NCBI GenBank assembly: GCA_008363385.1
Contig: RHKY01000013.1
Location: 1 to 64,000 of the forward strand
Source: Acidobacteriota bacterium
Lineage (GTDB): Bacteria; Acidobacteriota; Thermoanaerobaculia; UBA5066
Length of the DNA stretch: 64,000 nt
Direction: 5' to 3'
The notes beneath the pieces are model-generated. The model did no database searches. It was not told where the DNA came from and saw nothing but the letters and a program-made list of their open reading frames with translations. Below, piece after piece: positions 51,291 to 60,868 of the stretch; position 1 is the stretch's first letter; the number at the start of each line of letters is the position of its first letter. The position numbers and the translations under genes were made by a program.

Positions 51291-53239
51291 CTCCCGTGAC
51301 GCGAACGGACCCGACGCCCCCGAGCTCCGCAGCTCCCGACGCGCGGGGCCGGGGCGAGGCCCCGGCGGGCGCCGCGGTGGCGGCGACGGACCGGGCCCGG
51401 CTCCAGGCCAGACGCCGCGCCGCGGCCGAGACGGACCTCCTCCGGGCCTCCCGCGACCTGCGGAGAGCCCACCAGGAGATCGACGCGCTCGCCGCGACCT
51501 GTGACGGGCTGAGGGCCGAGCTGGCCGCCGAGCGGGACCGTTCCGGCCGGGCCGAGCGACGGGCGGCGCAGCTTGGGCAGCGCGCCGACGCCGCCCGGAT
51601 CCGCTCGGAAGCTCTCGAGCGGCGCTCGGACGCGCTCGAGACGAGGGCGAACGCCCTCGAGGAGGCCGCCCGGGAGGCCGTACGCGAGGCGCGGGACTGG
51701 AAGCGGCGCGCCGAGGACGTCGAGAGGCGCGTCCGGACGCTCGAGGCGGAGACGCTCGGTCTGGCGTCGGAGCGGGACCGGGCCCGCGAGGAGCTCGCCG
51801 CCCTGCGGGCGACCCGGCTGGTCCGGCTCGCGGCAGCCTGGGATCGATTCACGCCTCGCCCGGTCCCGTCGTCCCGCGACGGCTCGCCGGCGGGAACCGT
51901 CTCCCCTTCCGGCCCGGGGGGCCCCGCCTCCGCGGCGACGCTTCCGGCTCCCGGGGCCTCTCTCGCGGCGGTCCCGCCCGCGCCGGAGCCCCTCGGGGAC
52001 CTCCGAGCCCTCCCCGAGGTCCCCCCGCCGCTGCCGCCCCTCGATCCGGAGCCGCCGGCGGCAGCCCGGGAGGCCCCGGCCGCGCGGCTCCCGTGGCGAG
52101 GCGCCGCTCCCGAGGCCGGGCGTCCCGGCCTGGCCGACGTCGTCTGCTTCTCCATCATCGAGTGGGACTTCCTCTTCCAGCGCCCGCAGCAGCTGCTTTC
52201 CCGCCTGGCCGAGCGGGGACACCGGGTCTTCCACGTCAGCGCGCACCAGCGGTCGCCCGACGCAGGACCCCGGCTCTACCGGGCGAGGGAGCGGGTCTTC
52301 GAGGTGCTCCTGGGCGGGACGCTCGTGGACCTCTTCCGCGAGGAGCCCACGCCGGACGACCTGGACGCCCTGGCGAGGTCGTTCGGCGCCCTCCGCGAGG
52401 CGGCGGGAGTGAGCGACGCCGTCCTCCTGGTCCACCACCCCTTCTGGTGGCCCGTCGTCGAGCGCGTGCGCTCCGAGACCGGCTGGGCGCTCGTCTACGA
52501 CTGCATGGACCACCATTCTGGGTTCCAGACGAACCTCAGGCCCGTGGAGCCCGTCGAGCGCGAGCTCGTGGCCGGGGCGGACCTCGTCCTGACCTCGTCC
52601 CGCCTCCTCCAGCGGGAGCTGGACCGGCCGGGCCGCCCGGTCGTGCTCTTGCCGAACGGCGCCGACGCCGACTACTTCGAGTCCGTCGCTCCCCGCCTCC
52701 CGCTGGCGGGGCGGCGCCCCGTCGTGGGCTACTTCGGAGCGATCGCCGACTGGTTCGACCCGGACCTCGTCGCCGACCTGGCCTGCGGCCGGCCGGGGTG
52801 GGAGTTCCAGCTCGCCGGGCCGGTCACCCTGGCCGACCCGAGCCGGCTCTCCCGCCTGGCGAACGTCCGTTTCCTCGGGCTCCTCCCGTACGGCGAGCTG
52901 GTCCCGTGGCTGGACGGCGTCGACGTCCTCCTCCTGCCGTTCCGGCGGACCCGGCTGACGGAGGCCACGAACCCGGTGAAGGCGTACGAGATCCTCTCGG
53001 CGGGCCGGCCGCTCGTCTCGGTCCCCCTTCCGGAGCTTTCGCCGTTCGCCGGCCTCGTCCGCTTCGCCGACGACGCGGCCGGTTTCGACCGCGAGGTCGC
53101 AGCCGCGCTGGAGGAGGACGACCCCGGTCTCGTCGAGGCCCGCCGGGCCTTCGCGCGCCGGCACTCCTGGGACGAGCGGGCCGCGGAGCTGGCCGCGCGG
53201 CTCGCCGCTCTCGCCCGGCGCCCGGCCGGGGAGGCATGA
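51287..53239 (+). CDS. GT4-type glycosyltransferase with N-terminal coiled coil
   Basis: A 650-residue protein. Residues 20-180 form a coiled coil rich in Arg, Glu and Ala; 185-270 are a Pro-rich linker; the rest is a GT-B-fold glycosyltransferase: DVVCFSIIEWDFLFQRPQQL, VVGYFGAIADWFDPDLVADL, VLLLPFRRTRLTEATNPVKAYEILSAG (donor nucleotide site). It overlaps wecB by 4 nt, placing it in the polysaccharide operon. Domain 1 of the next protein is its close paralogue. Confidence 0.85.
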   Translation: MTPVTRTDPTPPSSAAPDARGRGEAPAGAAVAATDRARLQARRRAAAETDLLRASRDLRRAHQEIDALAATCDGLRAELAAERDRSGRAERRAAQLGQRADAARIRSEALERRSDALETRANALEEAAREAVREARDWKRRAEDVERRVRTLEAETLGLASERDRAREELAALRATRLVRLAAAWDRFTPRPVPSSRDGSPAGTVSPSGPGGPASAATLPAPGASLAAVPPAPEPLGDLRALPEVPPPLPPLDPEPPAAAREAPAARLPWRGAAPEAGRPGLADVVCFSIIEWDFLFQRPQQLLSRLAERGHRVFHVSAHQRSPDAGPRLYRARERVFEVLLGGTLVDLFREEPTPDDLDALARSFGALREAAGVSDAVLLVHHPFWWPVVERVRSETGWALVYDCMDHHSGFQTNLRPVEPVERELVAGADLVLTSSRLLQRELDRPGRPVVLLPNGADADYFESVAPRLPLAGRRPVVGYFGAIADWFDPDLVADLACGRPGWEFQLAGPVTLADPSRLSRLANVRFLGLLPYGELVPWLDGVDVLLLPFRRTRLTEATNPVKAYEILSAGRPLVSVPLPELSPFAGLVRFADDAAGFDREVAAALEEDDPGLVEARRAFARRHSWDERAAELAARLAALARRPAGEA

Positions 53240-53309
53240 TGAAGCGCCCTTCCCCCGCGGGCTCCACCGGTCCGGGCGGGGTCAGGCTTGCATCCCGGAG
53301 GAGACGTCG

Positions 53310-56300
53310 ATGACCGTTCCCGACAGCGCGCCTGTCGACCCCGTCGAGGCGCTGGCCGACCGGCACCTCGTCGAACGGGGCCGGCGGTACCTCCGGAAGA
53401 TCCGGCTCCGCCTGCTGCGGCGAGAGCTCGAGTGCGGCTCGCTGCGACGTCGCGAGGAAGAGCTCCGGCAGCGCCTCTTCGACGCCGAGGAGGCCGCCCG
53501 CAAGGGCGCGCCGGAGCGCGAGGCGCTCCGGGCCGAGGTGGCCGCGCTGCGCGGCCAGCTGGACGCGGCGAGGACCCTGGTCGAGCGGGCCGAGCGCGAG
53601 CGGGACGAGGCCCGCGCCGCCGCCCAGGAGCGCACCGCCGCTGCGGCGCGGGCGGAAGAGGAGGCGAGGGCGGTCCGCGAGGCGCTCGAGGCCTCCCGGC
53701 GCGAGTCCGCGGAGGGCCGGGCCGCGCTCGACGGGCTGCAGCGTGCGGCCGCGGCCGTCGCCGCCGAGCGGGACGGGGCCCGTGCCGAGCTGGACCGGGT
53801 CTACTCCTCCCGCCTCTGGCGGGTCGGCACCGCGTACTGGCGCCTCCTCCGGTCGCTGGGCCTCCTCCGGGGCGCCGCCCCCGCTCCCGCGGCGAGGACG
53901 GAGGTCCAGACCCCGGCGGTCGCTCCCGGGCCGGCGCCCGAGGCGGGACTCCCGGTCTCCGCTCCGCTAACCGCCGAGACGGCGCCCGAGGAAGTCGCGC
54001 CCCAGCCCGTCCCCGCCGAGCCCCCCTCCGCCTCCTCCGAGGCCGCACCCGAGCCTCCCGCCGCCGCCGAGGCTGCCGAGCAGGTCCTGTTCGCCGACGC
54101 CGTGCCGAGCGCCTACGACGTCGTCTGCTTCTCGATCATCGAGTGGGGCTTCCGGTTCCAGCGCCCCCAGCAGCTGCTCGGCCAGTTCGCCGGGCACGGG
54201 CACCGCGTCTTCTACGTGAGCCAGGTCTTCCGTCCGGACGGCCCCCCTTACGTGCTGACCCCGATCCGCCCGAACGTCGTCGAAGTCAGCCTCCGGGGCC
54301 CCTCGAAGAACATCTACCGGGACACGCTCGACCCCGCGGAGCTCGACGCCCTGTTCGAGTCGCTCGACGCGCTCCGGAGGGACCTCGGCCTGGGCGCCAC
54401 GGTCTCGCTCGTGGAGCTCCCGTTCTGGTGGCCGCTCGCCGAGAGGGCGCGCGAGCGGAGGGCCTGGCCCGTCGTCTACGACTGCATGGACTACCACCCC
54501 GGCTTCTCGACGAACGACACGGCGATGCTGGAGACGGAGAACGCGCTGATCTCGGGCGCCGACCTCGTCGTCGTCTCGTCCGCCTTCCTGGAGCGAGAGG
54601 TCGGGCACCACGCCCGGCGGCTCCTCCGGGTCCCGAACGCGTGCGACTACGACGCCTTCGCCGCCGTGCCGCCCCCCCCCCGCGGCCCCTCGCCGGTCGT
54701 CGGGTACTACGGGGCCATCGCCGACTGGTTCGACGCGGACCTCGTGGCCGACCTCGCCGAGAGGAGGCCCGACTGGAAGTTCCTCCTCGTCGGCTCGACC
54801 TTCACCGCCGACCTCTCCCGCCTCTCGAAGCTCCCGAACGTCGAGCTCCCCGGAGAGGTCCCCTACGCGGACCTCCCCGGCTGGATCGCCCGGATGGACG
54901 TCCTCCTGATCCCGTTCCGGAGGACGGAGCTGACCGAGGCCACGAACCCCGTCAAGGCGTACGAGATCCTGGCGGCCGGGCGGCCCCTCGTGTCGGTCCC
55001 CCTGCCCGAGGTCGTGGCGCTGGGGGACCTCGTGCGCCTGGCCGGGACGGCCGCGGAGATGGAGCGGGAGGTCCTCGCCGCCCTCCGGACGGACGGGGAG
55101 GCCGCGCGCGAGCGGCGTCGCGCTTTCGCGCGCGAGCAGACCTGGTCGCACCGCTTCGAGACGCTCTCCCCCGAGGTCGAGGCGTCGTTCCCGCGGGTCT
55201 CGGTCGTCGTCGTCACCTACAACAACCGGGAGTGGAACGAGCGCTGCCTCGTCAGCCTGCGCGAGCGCAACGAGTGGCCGAACCTGGAGGTCGTCGTCGT
55301 CGACAACGCCTCCCAGGACGGCTCGCCCGAGCTCCTTCGGCAGCAGGCGGCGCTCGACCCGCGGATCCGCCTCGTCCTCAACGACGACAACCGCGGCTTC
55401 GCCGCGGCCAACAACCAGGGGCTCGCCCTGTCGACCGGGCGGGTCCTCGTCCTCCTCAACAACGACACGGTGGCCACGCGGGGTTTCCTCGCCTCCTTCA
55501 CCCGCCACCTCCTCGCCGACCAGACGATCGGGCTCCTCGGAGCCTCCACGAACGAGATCGCCAACGAGGCCCGGGTGGACGAGGTCGGGTACGACGACCT
55601 CGAGGAGCTCCACCCCTGGGCCGCGGACTTCGTCCGCGAGCACGACGGCCAGCTCGAGGACCTCTCGATGCTCGCCATGTTCTGCATCGCCTGGACGCGC
55701 GAGACCTTCGAGCGCATCGGGGAGCTCGACGAGCGCTTCGTCGTGGGGATGTTCGAGGACGACGACTACGCCAAGCGCGCGCACGAGCTGGGCCTGAGGA
55801 CGGTCGTGGCGCGCGACGCCTTCGTCCACCACGCCGGCCGCGCCTCCTTCAAGTCGATCGGCGACGCGCGCTACTTCGAGATCTTCGAGACGAACCGGGC
55901 GCGCTTCCAGGAGAAGTGGGGCCTCTGGCTGCCGCACGTGACCAAGCACGCGCGGTCGATGGTCGGGCCCTTCCGCAAGGAGCTGGCCTGGAGGATGGAG
56001 CAGGCGGGGGCCGACCCGGGCCGGGTCGTGGTCTTCCTCCCTGCCGTCGGCTGGAACATCTCCCTCGTCCAGCGCCCGCACCACCTGGCGCGCGCCTTCG
56101 CGCGCCGGGGCTGGTTCGTCCTGTTCGACTGCACGAACAGCGCGGCCGAGGACTTCGGCGGCTTCCAGGAGGTGGAGCCGCGCCTCCTCCTCTTCCGGGG
56201 GCCGACGGACATCCTGACGGACCTCCCCGAGCCGCCCGTCCTCTGGACGCTCCCCTACAACGCCTCCCTGGTCGACTCGTGGAAGCGACGGCGCGTCGTC

Positions 56301-57980
56301 TACGACTGCATCGACGACCTGAAGGTCTTCCCGTACAACCAGAAGCTCCTCGAGCGCGCGCACGACCGGATGCTCCGGGAGGCCGACGCCGTCCTCTGCG
56401 TCTCGCGCCCGCTCCTGGAGGACGTCCGGAAGCGCCGCCCGGACGCCCTCTACGTCCCGAACGCCGTGGACGTGGACCACTTCGCCGCGCTCCCCGAGGA
56501 CGCCCCGAGGCCCGAGGCGCTGAAGCGGGTCCTCGAGGACGGCCGGCCGGTCGTCGGCTACTACGGGGCGATCGCCAGCTGGCTGGACGTCGACATGGTC
56601 GAGAGCGCGGCCCGGCTGAGGCCGGACTGGAGCTTCGTCCTCCTCGGCCAGCGGCTCCTGGACGCCCCGCCGCTCGACCGCCTGGAGGCGCTGCCCAACG
56701 TCTTCGTCCTCCCGCCGCAGCGCTACGAGGCGATCCCCTCCGTCCTGGCCTGCTTCGACGTCGCCTTCATCCCGTTCGCCGTCAACGACATCACGCACGC
56801 CACCTCCCCGCTGAAGCTCTTCGAGTACTTCGCCGGCGGCAAGCCGGTCCTCTCGAGCCCCATGCCCGAGTGCGCGGCCTTCCCGGAGGTGAGGATCGTG
56901 GCGAGCGGCCGCCAGCTGGCCGAGGCGCTCGACCCGGCGCTCCTCGACTCCTGGGACGCCGCCCACCGCGCCCGGCTGAGGAGGCTCGCCTCCGAGAACT
57001 CCTGGGCCGCTCGCGCCGACGGCGTGATCGCCGCGCTCCACGTCGAGGCGGCGGCAGCCCCGGAGCCTGCGCAGAGGCCCGCGCCCGCCGGGGACGGCTG
57101 GCGGGGCCGCTTCCGCCACCAGGGCCACCACGTCGCCGGGCGCTGCAACGTCTGCGGCGAGGAGACGCAGTTCACGTTCGAGGACCCCAAGACGTTCCGG
57201 GAGTCGCTCGTCTGCGGCTCGTGCGGGACGACGAGCCGCTACCGCTCCATCGCCCGCGGGGTCCTGCGCGCCATCGAGCGCGTCGCGGGGGTGAAGAGCG
57301 AGAGCCTGGCCGGCCTCCCGCGGGAGAACGGCGGCCGGCGCTTCCGCGTCTTCGACACCCAGCTGCCGTTCACCGCGGAGGTCTGCGCCTACCCGATCCC
57401 CGACCTCCTCGCGGCGTGCCCGTGGATCGACGTCGAGCTGGGCGTCTACCGGCCGCGGGACCCTCTCGGGACCGCCTACGCCCCGCGGACGACGAACCAG
57501 GACCTCGAGCGGCTCACGTTCGCGGACGCCTCGTTCGAGCTCGTCGTCACGAGCGACGTGATGGAGCACGTCCGGCGGGACGACGTCGCCCACCGGGAGA
57601 TCCACCGCGTCCTGTCCGACGGGGGGGCCTACGTCTTCACCGTGCCCCACCTCCGGTCGATGGCGCAGACCCTCGTCCGTCGCCGGGTCGTCGACCCGGA
57701 CGACCCGTCACGGGACGAGGACCTCCTCCCGCCCGAGTACCACGGCGACGCCAACGACCCCGACGGCGGCGTCCTGGCCTACCGCGCCTACGGGACCGAC
57801 CTGGACGCCTTCCTCAAGAGCGTCGGTTTCCGGGTGGAGTACTCTTGCGACGAGCTCTCCGAGCTCGGGATCCGCTCGACGGAGCTCTACTACTGCACGA
57901 AGGTGCGGAAGGCCCCTCCCGCCACGACGCCCGCGCCGCGGCACGGAGGGAAGGGCCGGCCCGGGCGGGGCCGGAGATGA
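53310..57980 (+). CDS. 1556-residue multidomain glycosyltransferase/methyltransferase
   Basis: Order by residue: coiled coil 1-185 ending in SRLWRVGTAYWRLLRSLGLL; Ala/Pro linker to about 265; first GT-B domain 268-625 (DVVCFSIIEWGFRFQRPQQL, VVGYYGAIADWFDADLVADL); GT2 domain about 629-890 (SVVVVTYNNREWNERCL, VVVDNASQDGSPEL, MFEDDDYAKRAHELGL); second GT-B domain about 905-1245 (LPAVGWNISLVQRPHHLARAF, VVGYYGAIASWLDVDMV); zinc-ribbon RCNVCGEE...CGSCGTTSRY and methyltransferase-like domain 1278-1540 (LVVTSDVMEHV, VLSDGGAYVFTVPHL). It could build and modify a repeat unit of a surface glycan on its own. ATG after GGAGGAGA; 70 bp from the previous gene. Confidence 0.87.
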   Translation: MTVPDSAPVDPVEALADRHLVERGRRYLRKIRLRLLRRELECGSLRRREEELRQRLFDAEEAARKGAPEREALRAEVAALRGQLDAARTLVERAERERDEARAAAQERTAAAARAEEEARAVREALEASRRESAEGRAALDGLQRAAAAVAAERDGARAELDRVYSSRLWRVGTAYWRLLRSLGLLRGAAPAPAARTEVQTPAVAPGPAPEAGLPVSAPLTAETAPEEVAPQPVPAEPPSASSEAAPEPPAAAEAAEQVLFADAVPSAYDVVCFSIIEWGFRFQRPQQLLGQFAGHGHRVFYVSQVFRPDGPPYVLTPIRPNVVEVSLRGPSKNIYRDTLDPAELDALFESLDALRRDLGLGATVSLVELPFWWPLAERARERRAWPVVYDCMDYHPGFSTNDTAMLETENALISGADLVVVSSAFLEREVGHHARRLLRVPNACDYDAFAAVPPPPRGPSPVVGYYGAIADWFDADLVADLAERRPDWKFLLVGSTFTADLSRLSKLPNVELPGEVPYADLPGWIARMDVLLIPFRRTELTEATNPVKAYEILAAGRPLVSVPLPEVVALGDLVRLAGTAAEMEREVLAALRTDGEAARERRRAFAREQTWSHRFETLSPEVEASFPRVSVVVVTYNNREWNERCLVSLRERNEWPNLEVVVVDNASQDGSPELLRQQAALDPRIRLVLNDDNRGFAAANNQGLALSTGRVLVLLNNDTVATRGFLASFTRHLLADQTIGLLGASTNEIANEARVDEVGYDDLEELHPWAADFVREHDGQLEDLSMLAMFCIAWTRETFERIGELDERFVVGMFEDDDYAKRAHELGLRTVVARDAFVHHAGRASFKSIGDARYFEIFETNRARFQEKWGLWLPHVTKHARSMVGPFRKELAWRMEQAGADPGRVVVFLPAVGWNISLVQRPHHLARAFARRGWFVLFDCTNSAAEDFGGFQEVEPRLLLFRGPTDILTDLPEPPVLWTLPYNASLVDSWKRRRVVYDCIDDLKVFPYNQKLLERAHDRMLREADAVLCVSRPLLEDVRKRRPDALYVPNAVDVDHFAALPEDAPRPEALKRVLEDGRPVVGYYGAIASWLDVDMVESAARLRPDWSFVLLGQRLLDAPPLDRLEALPNVFVLPPQRYEAIPSVLACFDVAFIPFAVNDITHATSPLKLFEYFAGGKPVLSSPMPECAAFPEVRIVASGRQLAEALDPALLDSWDAAHRARLRRLASENSWAARADGVIAALHVEAAAAPEPAQRPAPAGDGWRGRFRHQGHHVAGRCNVCGEETQFTFEDPKTFRESLVCGSCGTTSRYRSIARGVLRAIERVAGVKSESLAGLPRENGGRRFRVFDTQLPFTAEVCAYPIPDLLAACPWIDVELGVYRPRDPLGTAYAPRTTNQDLERLTFADASFELVVTSDVMEHVRRDDVAHREIHRVLSDGGAYVFTVPHLRSMAQTLVRRRVVDPDDPSRDEDLLPPEYHGDANDPDGGVLAYRAYGTDLDAFLKSVGFRVEYSCDELSELGIRSTELYYCTKVRKAPPATTPAPRHGGKGRPGRGRR

Positions 57981-58051
57981 ATCCTCGCCGGGACGCGGCG
58001 ACGAGATCGCCGTCCCGTGTATCTTCCACGAGAAGGAGCTTCACCAGACCG

Positions 58052-58468
58052 ATGCGGACCCAGACCCTCTTCGCGATGCCCGCGCTCCTGGCCACGCTCG
58101 CCACCACACTGGCCGGCTGCGGCGGCAGCCCGGAATCCGCCCCGCCCGCCTCGTCGAAGGCCACCGCGGCGAAGCCCCCCCAGGGGACCCTCACCGCCGA
58201 CCCCAACCCCGTCCAGGTCTGCGACGGCTCCGGTCTCGGCGTCACCACCCTGAGCTGGAAGGGGCCGGCCGGGAAGATCGTCGAGGTACGCGTCGGCAGC
58301 CCGGACGGCGTTCTCTTCGCCCAGACCGGGAGCACCGGCACGAAGGCGACCGGCAAGTGGGTCTCGAACAACACCGTCTTCTACCTGCAGCGCGTCGGGG
58401 CCGAAGGCCAGCCGGGAGAGACCGTGGCCACGGTCCGCGTCGCGGTCACCCGGGAGGGATGCAAGTAG
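58052..58468 (+). CDS. Small secreted lipoprotein
   Basis: A 138-residue protein with signal peptide and lipobox (LATTLAGCGGS). The mature part is short, Ala/Pro-rich at first, then beta-rich: LTADPNPVQVCDGSGLGVTTLSW and TVFYLQRVGAEGQPGETVATV, resembling a small immunoglobulin-like domain. It follows the large glycosyltransferase by 71 bp, so may belong to the same surface system. An AAGGAG lies somewhat far upstream (about 14 bp). Confidence 0.65.
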   Translation: MRTQTLFAMPALLATLATTLAGCGGSPESAPPASSKATAAKPPQGTLTADPNPVQVCDGSGLGVTTLSWKGPAGKIVEVRVGSPDGVLFAQTGSTGTKATGKWVSNNTVFYLQRVGAEGQPGETVATVRVAVTREGCK

Positions 58469-58513
58469 GCCCGGGCGGAGCGGCTCGCGCCCCGGGCGCC
58501 GGTTCCCGTCCGC

Positions 58514-60868
58514 TCAGGCCCCGGGGCACGCGCCCGGCGTGACGACGACCGGCCCCCGCCTCCCGGTCTCGGGATCGACGAGGAAGTAGCGGAAGGGCCG
58601 CACGAGGGCCCCCGCCGGCACGACGAAGCTGAACGTCCGGCGGGTGGCGTCCGTCGTGGTCGGGAGGACCCGGGCGATCTCCTCCCCGACCGCCAGGACT
58701 CGCGGAGCGTCGGACCAGAACCCGCCGCCGCTCCCCCAGACGGCGGCCAGGCTGCAGTTGACGCCGGACCGCTCGGGCGCCAGCGCCGCAGTCTCCACGG
58801 CCTCCAGGCGCGTCGAGACGACGTCGACGAGGAGCATGCTCCGCTTCCCCGACTCCGCGGGCGGGAACGAGAGGCGCACCACGGGGCGGGACGCCTTGCG
58901 TCCGGCGGGCGGACCCGCCGGCACGTAGACTCGGAAGGTCCCGTAGGGCGCCGTCGGCGCCTCGAACGCGGGCGCCCCGCCGACGCCGATCGTCACCTTC
59001 GGCGGGTAGGGCCCGGAGCGGTAGTACAGCAGCTCTACCAGCGCGGCCGCGCCGGGAGGCGACGGGAGCTCCACCTCGAGCCAGCCGGACCAGGCGATGC
59101 CGGTGAGCCCTTTCTCCAAGTCGCCCCTCACGCGGGCGGGGTCGACCGGGGCGTCGCCGGTGAAGTCGAGGAAGTCCGTCCCGGACTTCCGGCTCTCCAG
59201 CCCGGGGTGCGACGCGGCCCCGACCCGCCAGCTCGCGGGCACGTTCTCGCGGGCCCGGGCGACGTGGACCTTCAGCGTCTTGGGGCGCCCGGACGCCGCG
59301 TCGACCGAGTAGAACTCGTAGAACCGGCGTTCTCTCGGCGCGCCGGCGTCGAGCGCGAACGCGTTCGCCCCGCCCCAGGGCCCCTCGAGCCCCGAGAGCG
59401 CGGCGAGCGTGGTCGGGAGGTCGGACGACGTCGTCGGCGCGTCGCTGAAGTCGAGTCCCTGCGCAGCACCGGGCGGCTTCAAGAGCATCGCCGGCACGCG
59501 CATGTCCGCGTGGCCGTGGTCTCCCACGATGGCGATCGTCGCCGCGTCGAAGAACCGCTCGCCTCGGAGCGCCGTCAGCGTCGCCGCGAGCTTCTCCAGG
59601 AGCCGGTTGGTCTGGAGCTGGATCGCGTCGCGACCGGACGCCTCGAGCTCCCGCTGCTCCTCCTCGGGGACGAGGGTGAGCGGAGCGTGGACGCCCTGGA
59701 GGTGGAACCACCGGAGGACCGGCCCGCTCCCGCCCGTGCGGGCGTCCCGGGCGATCCGTTCGAGCAGGCCCGCGTCGTCGAACCTCTCGGCCAGCGGCGG
59801 CTCCCGCAGCCGCAGGCCGCGGACCACGGACTCCTGGAGCCTGGCGAACCGCTTGTCGTCCCGGAGCCAGAGCTTCGCCGGGAGCGGACACGCCCGGTAG
59901 AGGGCCAGGCGGGACAGGGAGATCCACCCCGAGGCCGCCGCCGTGTCCTCGCCCTCCCCCTTGACGTTGTGCCAGGCCGCCCGGCCCGGCGCGTACGGGA
60001 TGGCGTGCTGGGAGTAGATCCGGACGTCGTAGCCGTGCCGCCGCAGGACCGCCGGGAGCGACGCCGGCCCGGAGAGCGCCCGCGAGAGGTACTCCTCGCT
60101 CGGGCGGCTGCCGTCGTAGACGATGCCCGAGAGCATCGCCGGCACGGCGTACGTCGTGTTCGGCGCGACGCCGCTGTTGTTGCGGAAGCACGTGAACCCG
60201 GCGAACGCCTGGCCGAGGTCCGGCCGTTGGTCGAGCGCCCGGAGGAAGTAGTCCGTCTGCAGGGCGTCCACCACGAACACGAGGACGTCGCCCTTCCCCG
60301 AGAAGCGGAGGAGATCCTCGTCGCCGAAGTCGAAATCGGTGAACGTGCGGGCGGAGTACGCCGTGGCGGCCTTGCGGAGGGCCCCGAGCTGCGCGGCGGC
60401 CGGGACGAAGGCGAACACGGCGACGCCGGCGAAGGCCGCCACGCACCGCTCGTCGACCCGGCGGCGGAACCGGAGGACGGCCGCGCCCGCCGCGGCGAGG
60501 AAGAGCGCCTCGGCGGCGGCCTTCCCGGCGTGCTCCCGGATCGTGACCCGCCTTCCGTCGAAGACGCCCAGGTTCCAGAGGAAGAGCGTCGCGCTCGCGA
60601 CGGATGCCACGGACACCCAGAGGTACGACAGCCGCAGCCACTCCCGCGCCCGGGGCCTCGACCGCAGGAGCGGGAACGGGAGGAGCGCCGCGGCCCAGAG
60701 CGCGACCGCGGCGGAAAGGGAGAGACGCAGCGCGCCGGCGTACCCGACCGCGAGCTCGGCGGTGTTCGTCAGCGCCGCCGCGAGGAGGGGCGCCACGTAC
60801 GCGGCCGCCACGAGACCGCTCGCGGCGGCCACGTCCTTCCCGGCCGAGCTCCAGCGCCTCGCGCTCAT
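58514..60868 (-). CDS. Membrane-bound sulfatase/alkaline phosphatase-superfamily enzyme
   Basis: A 784-residue protein. About five N-terminal membrane helices (up to about residue 170) are followed by an extracytoplasmic domain of the alkaline phosphatase/sulfatase superfamily: VLVFVVDALQTDYFLRAL, with PNTTYAVPAMLSG, RWFHLQGVHAPLTL and IAIVGDHGHADM as metal-site regions. The last 180 residues form a beta-rich domain (WSGWLEVELPSP...). Such enzymes often add phosphoglycerol or phosphoethanolamine to envelope glycans. The ATG overlaps the upstream stop by 4 nt. It converges with the lipoprotein gene. Confidence 0.78.
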   Translation of the reverse strand: MSARRWSSAGKDVAAASGLVAAAYVAPLLAAALTNTAELAVGYAGALRLSLSAAVALWAAALLPFPLLRSRPRAREWLRLSYLWVSVASVASATLFLWNLGVFDGRRVTIREHAGKAAAEALFLAAAGAAVLRFRRRVDERCVAAFAGVAVFAFVPAAAQLGALRKAATAYSARTFTDFDFGDEDLLRFSGKGDVLVFVVDALQTDYFLRALDQRPDLGQAFAGFTCFRNNSGVAPNTTYAVPAMLSGIVYDGSRPSEEYLSRALSGPASLPAVLRRHGYDVRIYSQHAIPYAPGRAAWHNVKGEGEDTAAASGWISLSRLALYRACPLPAKLWLRDDKRFARLQESVVRGLRLREPPLAERFDDAGLLERIARDARTGGSGPVLRWFHLQGVHAPLTLVPEEEQRELEASGRDAIQLQTNRLLEKLAATLTALRGERFFDAATIAIVGDHGHADMRVPAMLLKPPGAAQGLDFSDAPTTSSDLPTTLAALSGLEGPWGGANAFALDAGAPRERRFYEFYSVDAASGRPKTLKVHVARARENVPASWRVGAASHPGLESRKSGTDFLDFTGDAPVDPARVRGDLEKGLTGIAWSGWLEVELPSPPGAAALVELLYYRSGPYPPKVTIGVGGAPAFEAPTAPYGTFRVYVPAGPPAGRKASRPVVRLSFPPAESGKRSMLLVDVVSTRLEAVETAALAPERSGVNCSLAAVWGSGGGFWSDAPRVLAVGEEIARVLPTTTDATRRTFSFVVPAGALVRPFRYFLVDPETGRRGPVVVTPGACPGA

